15,655 nucleotides of DNA from Erysipelothrix sp. UBA3377 (lineage in GTDB: Bacteria > Bacillota_I > Bacilli_A > Erysipelotrichales > Erysipelotrichaceae), in the NCBI GenBank assembly GCA_002359085.1, contig DEQB01000073.1, forward strand, positions 14,552 through 30,206, read 5' to 3'. Shown here one piece after another: positions 1-7,559 of the stretch; position 1 is the stretch's first letter; the number at the start of each line of letters is the position of its first letter. A program made the translations under genes and the position numbers. The notes under the pieces are model-generated. The model had not been told where the DNA came from, ran no database searches, and worked only from the letters and a program-made list of their open reading frames with translations.

Positions 1-22
1 AAGCGTAAGGGGATTATGGTAA
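1..22 (+). CDS. Tail of an upstream gene, partial (possibly truB)
   Basis: Reading from base 2 gives six sense codons (S-V-R-G-L-W) and then TAA at 20-22, whose last base is the A of the ATG at 22. The same TAATG junction joins recN to dinB and der to gpsA in this window, which makes a translationally coupled upstream gene plausible. In many Bacillota the gene before ribF is truB, but six residues cannot identify it. The other two frames fit less well: one closes at once with TAA and the other is simply the ribF frame. Confidence 0.35.
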
Positions 23-960
23 TGGATAGAAAATACATTAATGAACTTTCAAAAATTAAATTAAATGAAAAAAGATATGTTGCGTGTATTGGGTTTTTTG
101 ATGGCATTCATAAAGGGCATCAAGCTTTAATTGAAAAAACAACCCAACTCGCAAAAGAGAAGAATCTCAAAAGTATGTTGATTACTTTTGATCCAGATCC
201 ATGGTCAGTTTTAAATAAGAGTAGTAATGTCAAACATATTACGCCTTTAAAAAGAAAACAGAGATTAATTGAAGACATGGGCATTGATACTTTAATTATT
301 TTAAAGTTTAATTCTGATTTCTCTCAATTGTCTCCAGATAATTTTGTACATCAAGTATTGATGGGTCTTGGGGTTGTAGAGCTTGTGGTTGGATCAGATT
401 TTAAATTTGGTTTCAAAGGCCAAGGAAACGTTGAACTCCTAAAGCATACCTATGATCACTTAATCACGACCCATGAAATTACGATTAAAGAAAATGATCA
501 AGTTAAAATAGGAACCACTCAAATTACACAAACCATTTTAAATGGAGCTGTTGATAAAACCATCGCATTTTTGGGAAGACCCTATGAAATCAGTGGCTTC
601 GTAATTGACGGAAGAAAAGTTGGAAGAACTTTGGGTTTTCCTACCGCTAATATTAAGGTTGAAGATGAGTATGTTATCCCTAAAGTAGGGGTTTATGCTG
701 GGACTTTACAAGTTAAGGGTAAGACGTATATGAGTGTTGTGAATATAGGATATAATCCGACGGTTAATCATCGCGATGATATCTCTATAGAGTCCTATAT
801 CCTTAATTTTGATCAAGATATCTACGGTGAAGTTGTCCATCAGTCATTTGTGAAAAGGCTGCGCGACGAAATGAAATTTGATTCTGTAGAAGACTTGATT
901 GCTGAAATGCAAAAAGATGTTAAAAAGACACGTGAACTTTTAGAAAAAGACTTTCAATAA
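22..960 (+). CDS. ribF: Bifunctional riboflavin kinase / FAD synthetase
   Basis: Converts riboflavin to FMN and then FMN to FAD in the cytoplasm. The N-terminal FAD synthetase (nucleotidyltransferase) domain shows GFFDGIHKGH at about residues 24-33 and GSDFKFGFKG near 130; the first is the nucleotide-binding motif with the HxGH signature. The C-terminal riboflavin kinase domain, from about 185, shows GRTLGFPTANI, then GVYAG, VNIGYNPTV and ESYILNF, the usual flavokinase motifs. The length of 312 aa is normal for the family. I prefer the ATG at 22 over the one at 16: AAGGGGA at 7-13 is about 9 bases from ATG 22 but only 3 from ATG 16, and ATG 22 overlaps the stop of the preceding frame. No FMN riboswitch lies in the few bases visible upstream, as expected if it is inside an operon. 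Confidence 0.95.
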   Translation: MDRKYINELSKIKLNEKRYVACIGFFDGIHKGHQALIEKTTQLAKEKNLKSMLITFDPDPWSVLNKSSNVKHITPLKRKQRLIEDMGIDTLIILKFNSDFSQLSPDNFVHQVLMGLGVVELVVGSDFKFGFKGQGNVELLKHTYDHLITTHEITIKENDQVKIGTTQITQTILNGAVDKTIAFLGRPYEISGFVIDGRKVGRTLGFPTANIKVEDEYVIPKVGVYAGTLQVKGKTYMSVVNIGYNPTVNHRDDISIESYILNFDQDIYGEVVHQSFVKRLRDEMKFDSVEDLIAEMQKDVKKTRELLEKDFQ

Positions 961-961
961 G

Positions 962-991
962 TTTCTATTTTTAATTGTTACATGTTATAAT
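962..991 (+). promoter_or_regulatory. Extended -10 promoter for asp23-nusB genes
   Basis: TGTTATAAT at 983-991 is a perfect extended -10 element (TGnTATAAT). The -35 region, around 962-968, is T-rich and weak (TTTCTA), which is typical where an extended -10 does the work. Transcription would start near 998, giving a very short leader before the ribosome site of the next gene. This would separate the asp23/nusB series from ribF transcription. Seen by eye only. Confidence 0.6.
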
Positions 992-1012
992 TGACACAAG
1001 AAGGTGATAGAT

Positions 1013-1342
1013 ATGTCAGATTATGTAATTATTCAAGAACGTTCCGAAGGATTGGGACAAATCGCTGTAAGTCAAAACGTTGTGAATTCAATCGTAAGAA
1101 ATGTGATCGAACAAGATGAAAATGTACATCTTGAAGAAATTCGCGGATTAAAGACAGCGCCTACTGTTGTGATTAACGACACAGTAATTTCCGTTTCAAT
1201 GAAAGTTAGAATTCAGTATGGTAAAGATGTGGAATCATCTTGCTTGAACTTAAAAAATAACTTAGAAAGACAACTGAAATTAATGGTTGATTATGACAAT
1301 CCGATTGTTGAATTTAATGTTGTTGGATTTAAATTTGATTAG
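1013..1342 (+). CDS. Asp23/Gls24 family protein (YqhY-like)
   Basis: A small DUF322 (Asp23/Gls24) protein of 109 aa. The family pattern is visible: G-Q-I-A-V-S-x-x-V-V-x-x-I-V near the N-terminus, a central hydrophobic strand pair ending in the YGKDV turn, and a final VVEFNV-type strand. Its place directly before nusB is that of Bacillus yqhY, a soluble member linked in the literature to acetyl-CoA carboxylase activity; accB and accC are not next to it here. It lacks an Asp23-like long tail or membrane anchor. I chose ATG 1013 rather than the in-frame GTG at 1004, because AAGAAGGTGAT at 998-1008 is a near-perfect ribosome site spaced for ATG 1013 and the GTG lies inside it. The molecular role of the family is not settled. 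Confidence 0.85.
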   Translation: MSDYVIIQERSEGLGQIAVSQNVVNSIVRNVIEQDENVHLEEIRGLKTAPTVVINDTVISVSMKVRIQYGKDVESSCLNLKNNLERQLKLMVDYDNPIVEFNVVGFKFD

Positions 1343-1366
1343 AAGCAGACTCAACTGCTTCTTTTA
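1342..1366 (+). terminator. Hairpin with T-tail between asp23 and nusB
   Basis: GAAGCAG (1342-1348), a six-base loop, CTGCTTC (1355-1361), then TTTTA. A seven-pair stem with a short T-run fits a weak intrinsic terminator or attenuator. Because nusB follows after only 18 bases with no obvious separate promoter, partial readthrough that lowers nusB and downstream expression relative to asp23 is more likely than full termination. Confidence 0.55.
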
Positions 1367-1379
1367 GTGTGGAGGAAAA

Positions 1380-1784
1380 ATGATTTCAAGAAGAACTTAT
1401 CGTAAAAATGCGATATCAATTATATATACCTATCTGATGACTGATAAAACGATGGACATGATTATTGAAGATAATAAATTTTCGGCAACATTCAGTGATT
1501 TTATTGGGTCTTTAGAGTTAGACAACGAAATTTTAGATGCGGTATATCGCGTTGAACAAAGACTTGATATTTATGAAGCAGTTGTAAATAATCAACTCAA
1601 GGGTAAATGGCGTTTCGATAGACTGGGTATGATGGAACAGGCAATCTTGCTATTGGCTTTGTCTGAACTTGAACAAGGCATACAAGATAAAACAGTTATC
1701 GTCAATGAGGCCATTGAACTCACCAAAGCATACGGTGAAGATGATTCATATAAATTGATAAATGGAGTATTGGATGCACTATGA
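1380..1784 (+). CDS. nusB: Transcription antitermination factor NusB
   Basis: NusB binds boxA RNA with NusE (ribosomal protein S10) and promotes processive transcription of rRNA operons. The 134-aa, all-helical protein has the family pattern: an N-terminal S-R-R-x-x-R-x-x-A helix start, a central L-D-x-Y-E-A-V-V helix, then W-R-F-D-R-L-G-M-M-E-Q-A-I-L and the C-terminal E-A-I-E-L-x-K-x-Y-G motif followed by INGVLD. A GGAGG ribosome site at 1371-1375 fixes the ATG at 1380. Its TGA stop overlaps the xseA start (ATGA), so the two are translationally coupled. In B. subtilis folD lies between nusB and xseA; here there is no room for it. Confidence 0.93.
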   Translation: MISRRTYRKNAISIIYTYLMTDKTMDMIIEDNKFSATFSDFIGSLELDNEILDAVYRVEQRLDIYEAVVNNQLKGKWRFDRLGMMEQAILLLALSELEQGIQDKTVIVNEAIELTKAYGEDDSYKLINGVLDAL

Positions 1785-3196
1785 GTAATAAAGAGCCTGT
1801 CCTAAGCGTCAGCGAACTTGTATATTATTTAAAATCAGTGGTTGAGAATGAACCATTATTTAAAAATGTCACGATTGTGGGTGAATTAAGCAATTTTGTT
1901 TCCCACAGTTCAGGACATTTTTATTTTTCTTTGAAAGATGATAAATCAATCATCCGTGCAGTGATGTTTAGATCACAAGCATCAAAGGTTTTATTCAAAC
2001 CTGAGAACGGTCAGGAAGTGATCGTTCAAGGACGCTTGAGTGTTTATGAAAAAAACAGCGACATTCAAATATACGCAAGTGAAATGAGTAATAAAGGATT
2101 GGGAGATTTATACTTACGTTTTGAGAACCTAAAGAAAGAATATGAAACCAAGGGTTATTTCGATCCCATACATAAAAAAACATTACCAAAGTATCCTCAA
2201 AGAATTGGGGTTATTACAGGCGATAACAGTGCCGCACTTGCGGATATGACACGCACCTTAAATGAAAGATGGCCTTATGCTCAACAAATCAATTACTTGA
2301 GTATTGTTCAAGGCATTCATGCAGCAGGTTCATTGGTCAATGCGATATCAAAAGCCAATGAAGATAAAGTGGATGTGATTGTTTTAGCACGCGGTGGCGG
2401 ATCCATTGAAGATTTATGGGCTTTCAATGAAGTCCCAGTTTTTGAAGCAGTATTCAATTCACAAGTTCCTGTTGTGTCTGGGGTAGGACATGAGAGTGAT
2501 ACCACCTTGGTTGACTTTGTGAGTGATTATCGTGCAGCCACACCCACTGCAGCAATGATGTATGTGACGCCCAATCGACTGGAAGTATCGGAAGGATTGC
2601 GTGATGTTAAAAACAAAATGTATCAAAGCGTTGCCCATAAGATTCGATATCAGAAACAGCATCTCGAACAGATTCAATCCAAACCTTTTATCAAGCAACC
2701 GTTGTCTATATTGGATTCCTATTATTACGAACTTGATATGGTACAAAATAGAATTACATACCAAACTAGAAGGTTTGATACGTTGCGTCAACACCTCGAT
2801 GCGTACCACCAACAATTATATCGTCATATTGACTTAAAGTTTAAAATGCATCATTATGCATTGAAAGATTTTAAACCAAATTATACTAAAGCGATGGATA
2901 GAAAACTGAAGGATTCCAGTCAATTCATTTCACTTCAAAAAACGGAGTTATCCAAGCAGATGGAACAGCGTCTTTTCTTGAAAAAAATGGCTTTTAATGA
3001 TATTCTAAACGTAATGAAACACTTAAATCCATTTGAGATAATGCAACGCGGATATGGTGCATTATTTAAGGATGAAAGCCCAATCACAAGCATCGATCAA
3101 GTGGACGTTCATGATGAAATTATAATTCGATTAAAAGATGGGAAACTTAAAGCAAAAATACTTGAAAGGAAAATTGAAGATGACAGAAAAATTTAA
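1781..3196 (+). CDS. xseA: Exodeoxyribonuclease VII large subunit
   Basis: Catalytic subunit of ExoVII, which degrades single-stranded DNA from both ends and works with several XseB subunits. At 471 aa it is slightly longer than usual. The N-terminal OB-fold (about 1-110) binds ssDNA and contains GELSNFVSHSSGHFYFSLKD. The catalytic domain follows with IGVIT, ARGGGSIEDLWAFNE, GVGHESDTTLVDFVSD and RAATPTAA, all core motifs of the family. The C-terminal half (about 280-430) is a long charged helical region with the expected coiled-coil character, ending in MQRGYGAL and a small basic tail. One deviation: the usual ITSxTGAA after the first strand reads ITGDNSAA here. The start overlaps the nusB stop, and the last 17 bases overlap xseB, so subunit synthesis is coupled. 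Confidence 0.95.
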   Translation: MSNKEPVLSVSELVYYLKSVVENEPLFKNVTIVGELSNFVSHSSGHFYFSLKDDKSIIRAVMFRSQASKVLFKPENGQEVIVQGRLSVYEKNSDIQIYASEMSNKGLGDLYLRFENLKKEYETKGYFDPIHKKTLPKYPQRIGVITGDNSAALADMTRTLNERWPYAQQINYLSIVQGIHAAGSLVNAISKANEDKVDVIVLARGGGSIEDLWAFNEVPVFEAVFNSQVPVVSGVGHESDTTLVDFVSDYRAATPTAAMMYVTPNRLEVSEGLRDVKNKMYQSVAHKIRYQKQHLEQIQSKPFIKQPLSILDSYYYELDMVQNRITYQTRRFDTLRQHLDAYHQQLYRHIDLKFKMHHYALKDFKPNYTKAMDRKLKDSSQFISLQKTELSKQMEQRLFLKKMAFNDILNVMKHLNPFEIMQRGYGALFKDESPITSIDQVDVHDEIIIRLKDGKLKAKILERKIEDDRKI

Positions 3197-3398
3197 TTTT
3201 GAAGCAGCAATGATTCGCTTGAATCAAATATCTGAGTTACTTGAAAGTGATTCAGTGGCAATCGATGAAGCCTTAGAACTTTTTGAAGAGGGCTTAGACC
3301 TTTCAAAACAATGTCAGGATGTTTTATCCGGATATGAAAACAAAGTAAAAACTTTAGTTCAAAAACATACACAGGAAAAACAAGATGAAACAATTTAA
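3180..3398 (+). CDS. xseB: Exodeoxyribonuclease VII small subunit
   Basis: Small helical-hairpin subunit that binds the XseA coiled coil and is needed for a working ExoVII. The 72-aa product begins M-T-E-K-F-N-F-E-A-A and shows the family pattern L-x-x-I-x-x-x-L-E-S, then I-D-E-A-L-E-L-F-E-E-G-L-D-L-S and a final C-Q-D-V-L heptad helix. I chose ATG 3180 because GAAAGGA lies 9-15 bases upstream and the protein then starts where XseB proteins normally do; an in-frame upstream start would add 14 residues unlike the family. It overlaps xseA by 17 bases and ispA by 14, a tight coupling typical of this cluster. Confidence 0.92.
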   Translation: MTEKFNFEAAMIRLNQISELLESDSVAIDEALELFEEGLDLSKQCQDVLSGYENKVKTLVQKHTQEKQDETI

Positions 3399-4209
3399 AG
3401 CACTTTTAGAAGAGACATTGACTGCGTTGAAACCTTCAAAAGTCGTGGATGCGATGGCATATTCTCTATTGGGTGGTGGTAAACGTGTGCGTCCCAATTT
3501 ATTATTCAAGTTGTATCATGATTTTGGTTATGAAGTAGACAATAATGCGCGTTATTTGGCTGGGGCAGTTGAATGTATTCATACGTATTCTTTGATTCAT
3601 GATGACTTACCTGCGCTGGATAATGACGATTTAAGGCGGTTTAAACCCACAAATCACATTGTATATGGTGAAGACATTGCGATCTTAGCTGGGGATGGAC
3701 TTTTGACTTTAGCTTTTGATTTTATCGCAAAAACCAATTTGGATTTACGCTATATTAAAGTGCTAACACAAAACGCGGGTGTTTCTGGCATGATACTGGG
3801 ACAAGAACTGGATATTTTAAATGCTGTAGATTCTTTAGAAACCTTAGAACATGCATACTATCTCAAAACGGGATGTTTGTTTGCTTCTGCACTTGAAATG
3901 GCCACCTTACTCGCGAACAAAGAAGATAAAATCGAGGATGTTCGAAAAGTAGCCCGTGATCTGGGAATCGCTTTTCAAATTCAAGATGATTTATTAGAAG
4001 TCACAAAAGATACTTCTGAGATTGGTAAATCCAACACCTCAGATCTAAACCGTGATAGCGCTACAATCACAAGTTATTTGGCACTTGATGCTGCGCAGGA
4101 TCATTTAAATAAACTATTTGAGGGTATTTTTCAAACGTTGGATCTATTAAATTTAAAGGATGACACACTGAAAACTTATATTTCTGAAATGATGGACCGC
4201 TCAATTTAG
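3385..4209 (+). CDS. ispA: Polyprenyl (farnesyl) diphosphate synthase
   Basis: Elongates allylic diphosphates with isopentenyl diphosphate, giving the farnesyl precursor of undecaprenyl phosphate and other isoprenoids. Motifs in order: GGGKRVRP at 30-37; the first Asp-rich motif DDLPALDNDDLRR from residue 73, with the two-residue insertion typical of bacterial farnesyl synthases; a GQELD motif near 139-143; and the second Asp-rich motif DDLLEVTKD at 201-209. All magnesium-binding aspartates are present, so this enzyme should be active. At 274 aa it is a little short for the family. AGGA at 3373-3376 supports ATG 3385. It overlaps xseB, and the next gene, a dxs homologue, starts eight bases after its stop. 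The intact IspA beside a degenerate Dxs means isoprenoid units must come from another source. Confidence 0.93.
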   Translation: MKQFKALLEETLTALKPSKVVDAMAYSLLGGGKRVRPNLLFKLYHDFGYEVDNNARYLAGAVECIHTYSLIHDDLPALDNDDLRRFKPTNHIVYGEDIAILAGDGLLTLAFDFIAKTNLDLRYIKVLTQNAGVSGMILGQELDILNAVDSLETLEHAYYLKTGCLFASALEMATLLANKEDKIEDVRKVARDLGIAFQIQDDLLEVTKDTSEIGKSNTSDLNRDSATITSYLALDAAQDHLNKLFEGIFQTLDLLNLKDDTLKTYISEMMDRSI

Positions 4210-4217
4210 GAGGTTTT

Positions 4218-5921
4218 ATGACACTTTTTCAAAATCTTATCGCATTGAATGATGCAGGGATTGAAACATTAAAAAAAGCAATCTCACAACAGATCATTAA
4301 GGATCCTCAATTGGATTCCAAAGCTGTTTCAAAAAGTCTTTCTGTTTTGGACTCATTGGTTATCTTGAATCGTATCTATGATTTCAATGAAACGAATTTG
4401 ATTATTGATAATCAAGACAAGGCAATTGTCCAAAGACTGATTGAGCAGTATTTTAACGTATCAACCAATCGTGTTTTTGTGTCCAATCACTCCAGTGATG
4501 CATTGGGTGTTTCACTGGCCATTGCGCTTGAGAACGATGCTCAAACCATTGCACTGGTTGACAATCATATTTTAAATTACGGAAAAACCTATGAGTCTTT
4601 AATCCAAATTGCGAACTATACACCCAATTTAACGGTGATTTTTTATGATACTGAGGATGCATTGGTTAAATCGCACAATCTTATGGACAATATCATCAAG
4701 AACGTAAGATTAAGTAGTGGTTACAGTACGATGAAAAAAGATATCAAGAAGGTACTTAATAATAAAATGGGTCAACCGTTATTGAACACTTTATCAAAAG
4801 TTAGAAACAATCTTAAAGAGATGATGATTGAACCCACGATCTTTTCTCAGTTCTATTTTAATTACCATGGCGCAATTGATGGCCATAATTCAAAGGAACT
4901 CACGAAAGTCTTTGAGAGAACGGATACCATTGAAGGTGCCAATTTAATTCATTTAAAAATTAAAGCCAATACACTCAGAAAATTAAAGTTACCTTCATTT
5001 AAAACGGAATCAGGCATTCCTGATAACTATATGAATTATATGGATGCGATTGATAAGGTATTAAGTGATTATGACGACATTACCGTCTGTGTTAATATCA
5101 AGTCTTCTAATGATCATATGGCCGAATTTGTGATTAAGAATCCGGATCATTATTATGTGAATAATGGTACTTATCATTCCATGATTGATTTTGTGAAGGG
5201 ATTACTCATGCTGGATAAGAAAGTTGTTATTATCATGAGTTCCTATCAATATAAACATGTTATTTCATTGATTAACGAACAAATTAATCAACCGCATAAT
5301 GTACTTTTTATCATACGAGATGCGGGATTGAATGAAAAAGGGGATGTCATTCGACAAGGTATCTATGATGTTGGATTGTCTCAATTGTATACCTCAAGAA
5401 TCTTAATGGGTAAGGATATTGCGGAGACTTTGGGTCTTTTAAGACAATTCTTAGATGGCAATAACGATTTAAGAGAAATGTCTTTTACCGTACTTAGAGT
5501 TCCAAATAAACTTGAAAAAGAAGCACAAAGCATTCCTATTTTGGATCAAGGTTGGGAGTATCTTCATCAACCAGAATCCCCAAAAGGATATGTGATTAGC
5601 TATGGCCCAACGGTTGAAAGTTTGAAACATAAAGCGTTTATCAATAACTTGGATGTCGCCATTATCAATGCGCGTGATATCTTCAATGTGAATATGAAAA
5701 TTCTAAATGATATAGAATCACAAGGCTTACCACTTTATGTTTATGATTTAGAGGATGTGCATCATACTTTATATAGAATGATTCGTTCTTTTAAACCGAA
5801 TTTGAAATTGGTGAATCTATCTTTAGTAGGTACAGACCTTACACTTCAACCGCGTGATTTAAAACTGCGCTACAAGTTAAATACGGATCATGTATTGAAT
5901 TTAATCATAAAGAATGGGTGA
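4218..5921 (+). CDS. Dxs-like protein, probable pseudoenzyme
   Basis: Recognisable as 1-deoxy-D-xylulose-5-phosphate synthase by position after ispA and by whole-length similarity: an N-H-S-S-x-A-L-G segment (90-97), a G-x-P-L-L-N-x-L-S block near 185-193, GAIDGHN at 218-224, DAGLNEKGD around 368-376, and the C-terminal transketolase part (from about 455). At 567 aa it is shorter than the usual ~620. By my manual alignment to E. coli Dxs, the ThDP/Mg motif GDG is D-N-H (115-117), the second metal ligand Asn181 is Thr145, the cofactor-activating Glu370 is Thr318, His431 is Arg379 and His49 is Asn51; the stretch with the His-rich N-terminal motif is also altered. No frameshift or internal stop is present and a perfect AGGAGG precedes the ATG. 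I infer an intact protein without DXP synthase activity; its real role is unknown. Confidence 0.8.
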   Translation: MTLFQNLIALNDAGIETLKKAISQQIIKDPQLDSKAVSKSLSVLDSLVILNRIYDFNETNLIIDNQDKAIVQRLIEQYFNVSTNRVFVSNHSSDALGVSLAIALENDAQTIALVDNHILNYGKTYESLIQIANYTPNLTVIFYDTEDALVKSHNLMDNIIKNVRLSSGYSTMKKDIKKVLNNKMGQPLLNTLSKVRNNLKEMMIEPTIFSQFYFNYHGAIDGHNSKELTKVFERTDTIEGANLIHLKIKANTLRKLKLPSFKTESGIPDNYMNYMDAIDKVLSDYDDITVCVNIKSSNDHMAEFVIKNPDHYYVNNGTYHSMIDFVKGLLMLDKKVVIIMSSYQYKHVISLINEQINQPHNVLFIIRDAGLNEKGDVIRQGIYDVGLSQLYTSRILMGKDIAETLGLLRQFLDGNNDLREMSFTVLRVPNKLEKEAQSIPILDQGWEYLHQPESPKGYVISYGPTVESLKHKAFINNLDVAIINARDIFNVNMKILNDIESQGLPLYVYDLEDVHHTLYRMIRSFKPNLKLVNLSLVGTDLTLQPRDLKLRYKLNTDHVLNLIIKNG

Positions 5922-5924
5922 GTT

Positions 5925-7559
5925 ATGTTAGTCAGTTTATATATTAAAAACTTTATACTTATAGAAGAAATCAGTGTTGACTTATCTGATCGTTTTAATG
6001 CGTTTACAGGTGAAACAGGGGCCGGTAAAAGCCTATTTGTGGATGCATTGAATTTCGTATCTGGTGAACGCAGTACACAAGATGTGGTGGGGATGCACTC
6101 AGACAGCGCCTATGTTGAAGCAGGTTTCTTTACCGACAATTCAAACGCTATTTCTATATTAGAAGATATGGGTTTTGAAATAGATCCCAATGAAGTGACT
6201 GTATTCAGTCGTGAAATGAATAAGAATGGACGGAGTATCTCCAAAATCAATGGTCGTGTTGTAAATCAAAAAAGCGTCAGAGAAGTGCTAGCTTATGTTT
6301 TGGATATTCATTCACAACATGAAACACAGTATTTGATGAATAATTCCAATCATATTTACCTTCTGGATAGTTTTATCAACGACGATAAAAACCTACTGGA
6401 TTACAAAGATGCATTTCATGCCTATAAAGAAAAATTAGAAGCCATTGAAGTTTTCAAAAGTACCCAGTTTGATGCGCAAGAAATCGAAGTTGCCAAAGAA
6501 GTTTTAAAAGAATTGGATGCGTTCAAACCTTCCGTAGAAGATTACGAAATAACGAACCAGTCGTTATCTGAGATGGAAAACTTTGAGAAAACTAAAGCTG
6601 TGTTTAATAAAATCGAAGATACACTCTCAAAAGACACAAATGTTTTAAATGATTTATATGATTTAATAGAACCCTTTGAGTCCATTGAGCCATTATCTGA
6701 AAGATACCGTGATTTGTATTATCAACTGGAAGATATATCATACGAAATATCGCGAATGAATGATGGATTTTACTTTAATGAATATGAATTTGAAAACTTA
6801 AACAATCGTATGGATCAATATACGCAATACATTCGTAAGTATGGGAGTGTGGAAGCGTTACTGGATAAACAAAATAAGTATCAAACAATGATTTCAAATG
6901 TGGATCATTATGAAGACTTTTTGACGGATTTGAACAATGAAAAAGAAGCGCTATATCATGAGTTGGTTAAAAAAGCGGATGTGCTTTCTAATCAAAGAAA
7001 AGAATTTGCCCTTCGCCTAGAAACTTTAATTGTTAGAGAACTGCATGATCTCATGTTAGAGAATGCTGTGTTTAAAGTAGATATAGCATCCGCTGCTTTT
7101 ACTGAGATGGGCCAAGACCGTGTTGTATTTATGGTCAGTATGAATAAAGGTGTGGCGGTATCCATGCTTTCAAAAGTCGCAAGTGGGGGAGAATTGTCCC
7201 GCTTAATGCTGGGCCTTAAAGTTATTTTCAGTGATATTCAAGGCATTTCCACCCTAATTTTTGACGAAATTGATGCGGGAGTCAGTGGTCGTGTTGCCTT
7301 TAGAATTGGTGAAAAGATGAAAGACATTGCGAAGAAAGCGCAAGTCATTAGTATTACGCATTTACCCGCCGTTGCGGCCTGTGCGGATCATCATTTCTTA
7401 ATTTCAAAACAGCAACACAACAATGTCACAAAGACACACATTGCGCAAATTCAAAATGAAGCCCGTATGGAACATTTGGCTTTAATGATGACTGGCAATC
7501 TGAATGATAAAAGTATCCAGGCTGCGCGAGATATCCTTGAACAAGGGCAGGCGATATAA
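5925..7559 (+). CDS. recN: DNA repair protein RecN
   Basis: SMC-like ATPase that is recruited early to double-strand breaks and holds DNA ends. The head is split as expected: Walker A GETGAGKS at 29-36 in the N-terminal part, and the ABC signature SGGELSRLM at about 420-428 plus Walker B LIFDEIDAGVSGR ending near 456 in the C-terminal part. Between them lies a charged, helical coiled-coil region of about 230 residues. The late ITHLPAVAA motif is the His-switch region of the family. The 544-aa length is near normal. In most Bacillota tlyA and argR separate dxs from recN; here only three bases separate it from the dxs-like gene. I saw no clear LexA-type operator just upstream, so SOS control is not evident from this window. 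Confidence 0.95.
   Translation: MLVSLYIKNFILIEEISVDLSDRFNAFTGETGAGKSLFVDALNFVSGERSTQDVVGMHSDSAYVEAGFFTDNSNAISILEDMGFEIDPNEVTVFSREMNKNGRSISKINGRVVNQKSVREVLAYVLDIHSQHETQYLMNNSNHIYLLDSFINDDKNLLDYKDAFHAYKEKLEAIEVFKSTQFDAQEIEVAKEVLKELDAFKPSVEDYEITNQSLSEMENFEKTKAVFNKIEDTLSKDTNVLNDLYDLIEPFESIEPLSERYRDLYYQLEDISYEISRMNDGFYFNEYEFENLNNRMDQYTQYIRKYGSVEALLDKQNKYQTMISNVDHYEDFLTDLNNEKEALYHELVKKADVLSNQRKEFALRLETLIVRELHDLMLENAVFKVDIASAAFTEMGQDRVVFMVSMNKGVAVSMLSKVASGGELSRLMLGLKVIFSDIQGISTLIFDEIDAGVSGRVAFRIGEKMKDIAKKAQVISITHLPAVAACADHHFLISKQQHNNVTKTHIAQIQNEARMEHLALMMTGNLNDKSIQAARDILEQGQAI

Noticed and set aside
941..972. TAGAAA/TTTCTA inverted repeat with T-run at the end of ribF
   Set aside because: Six mostly A-T pairs with a 15-base loop in A/T-rich DNA is too weak to call a terminator.
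991..996. TTGACA, a consensus -35 hexamer just before asp23
   Set aside because: No -10 element at 16-18 bases downstream; that position is inside the coding start. The overlapping TGTTATAAT is a better explanation of the region.
2459..2815. Long open frame on the opposite strand inside xseA
   Set aside because: It runs antisense to well-conserved ExoVII motifs, has no ribosome site and resembles no protein; it is a shadow of xseA.
4218..5921. Calling the dxs-like gene a pseudogene
   Set aside because: The frame is intact over 567 codons, has a strong ribosome site, and keeps whole-length similarity; a retained pseudoenzyme fits better than decay.
5870..5925. Possible LexA operator before recN
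   Set aside because: No convincing GAAC-N4-GTTC type palindrome was seen.
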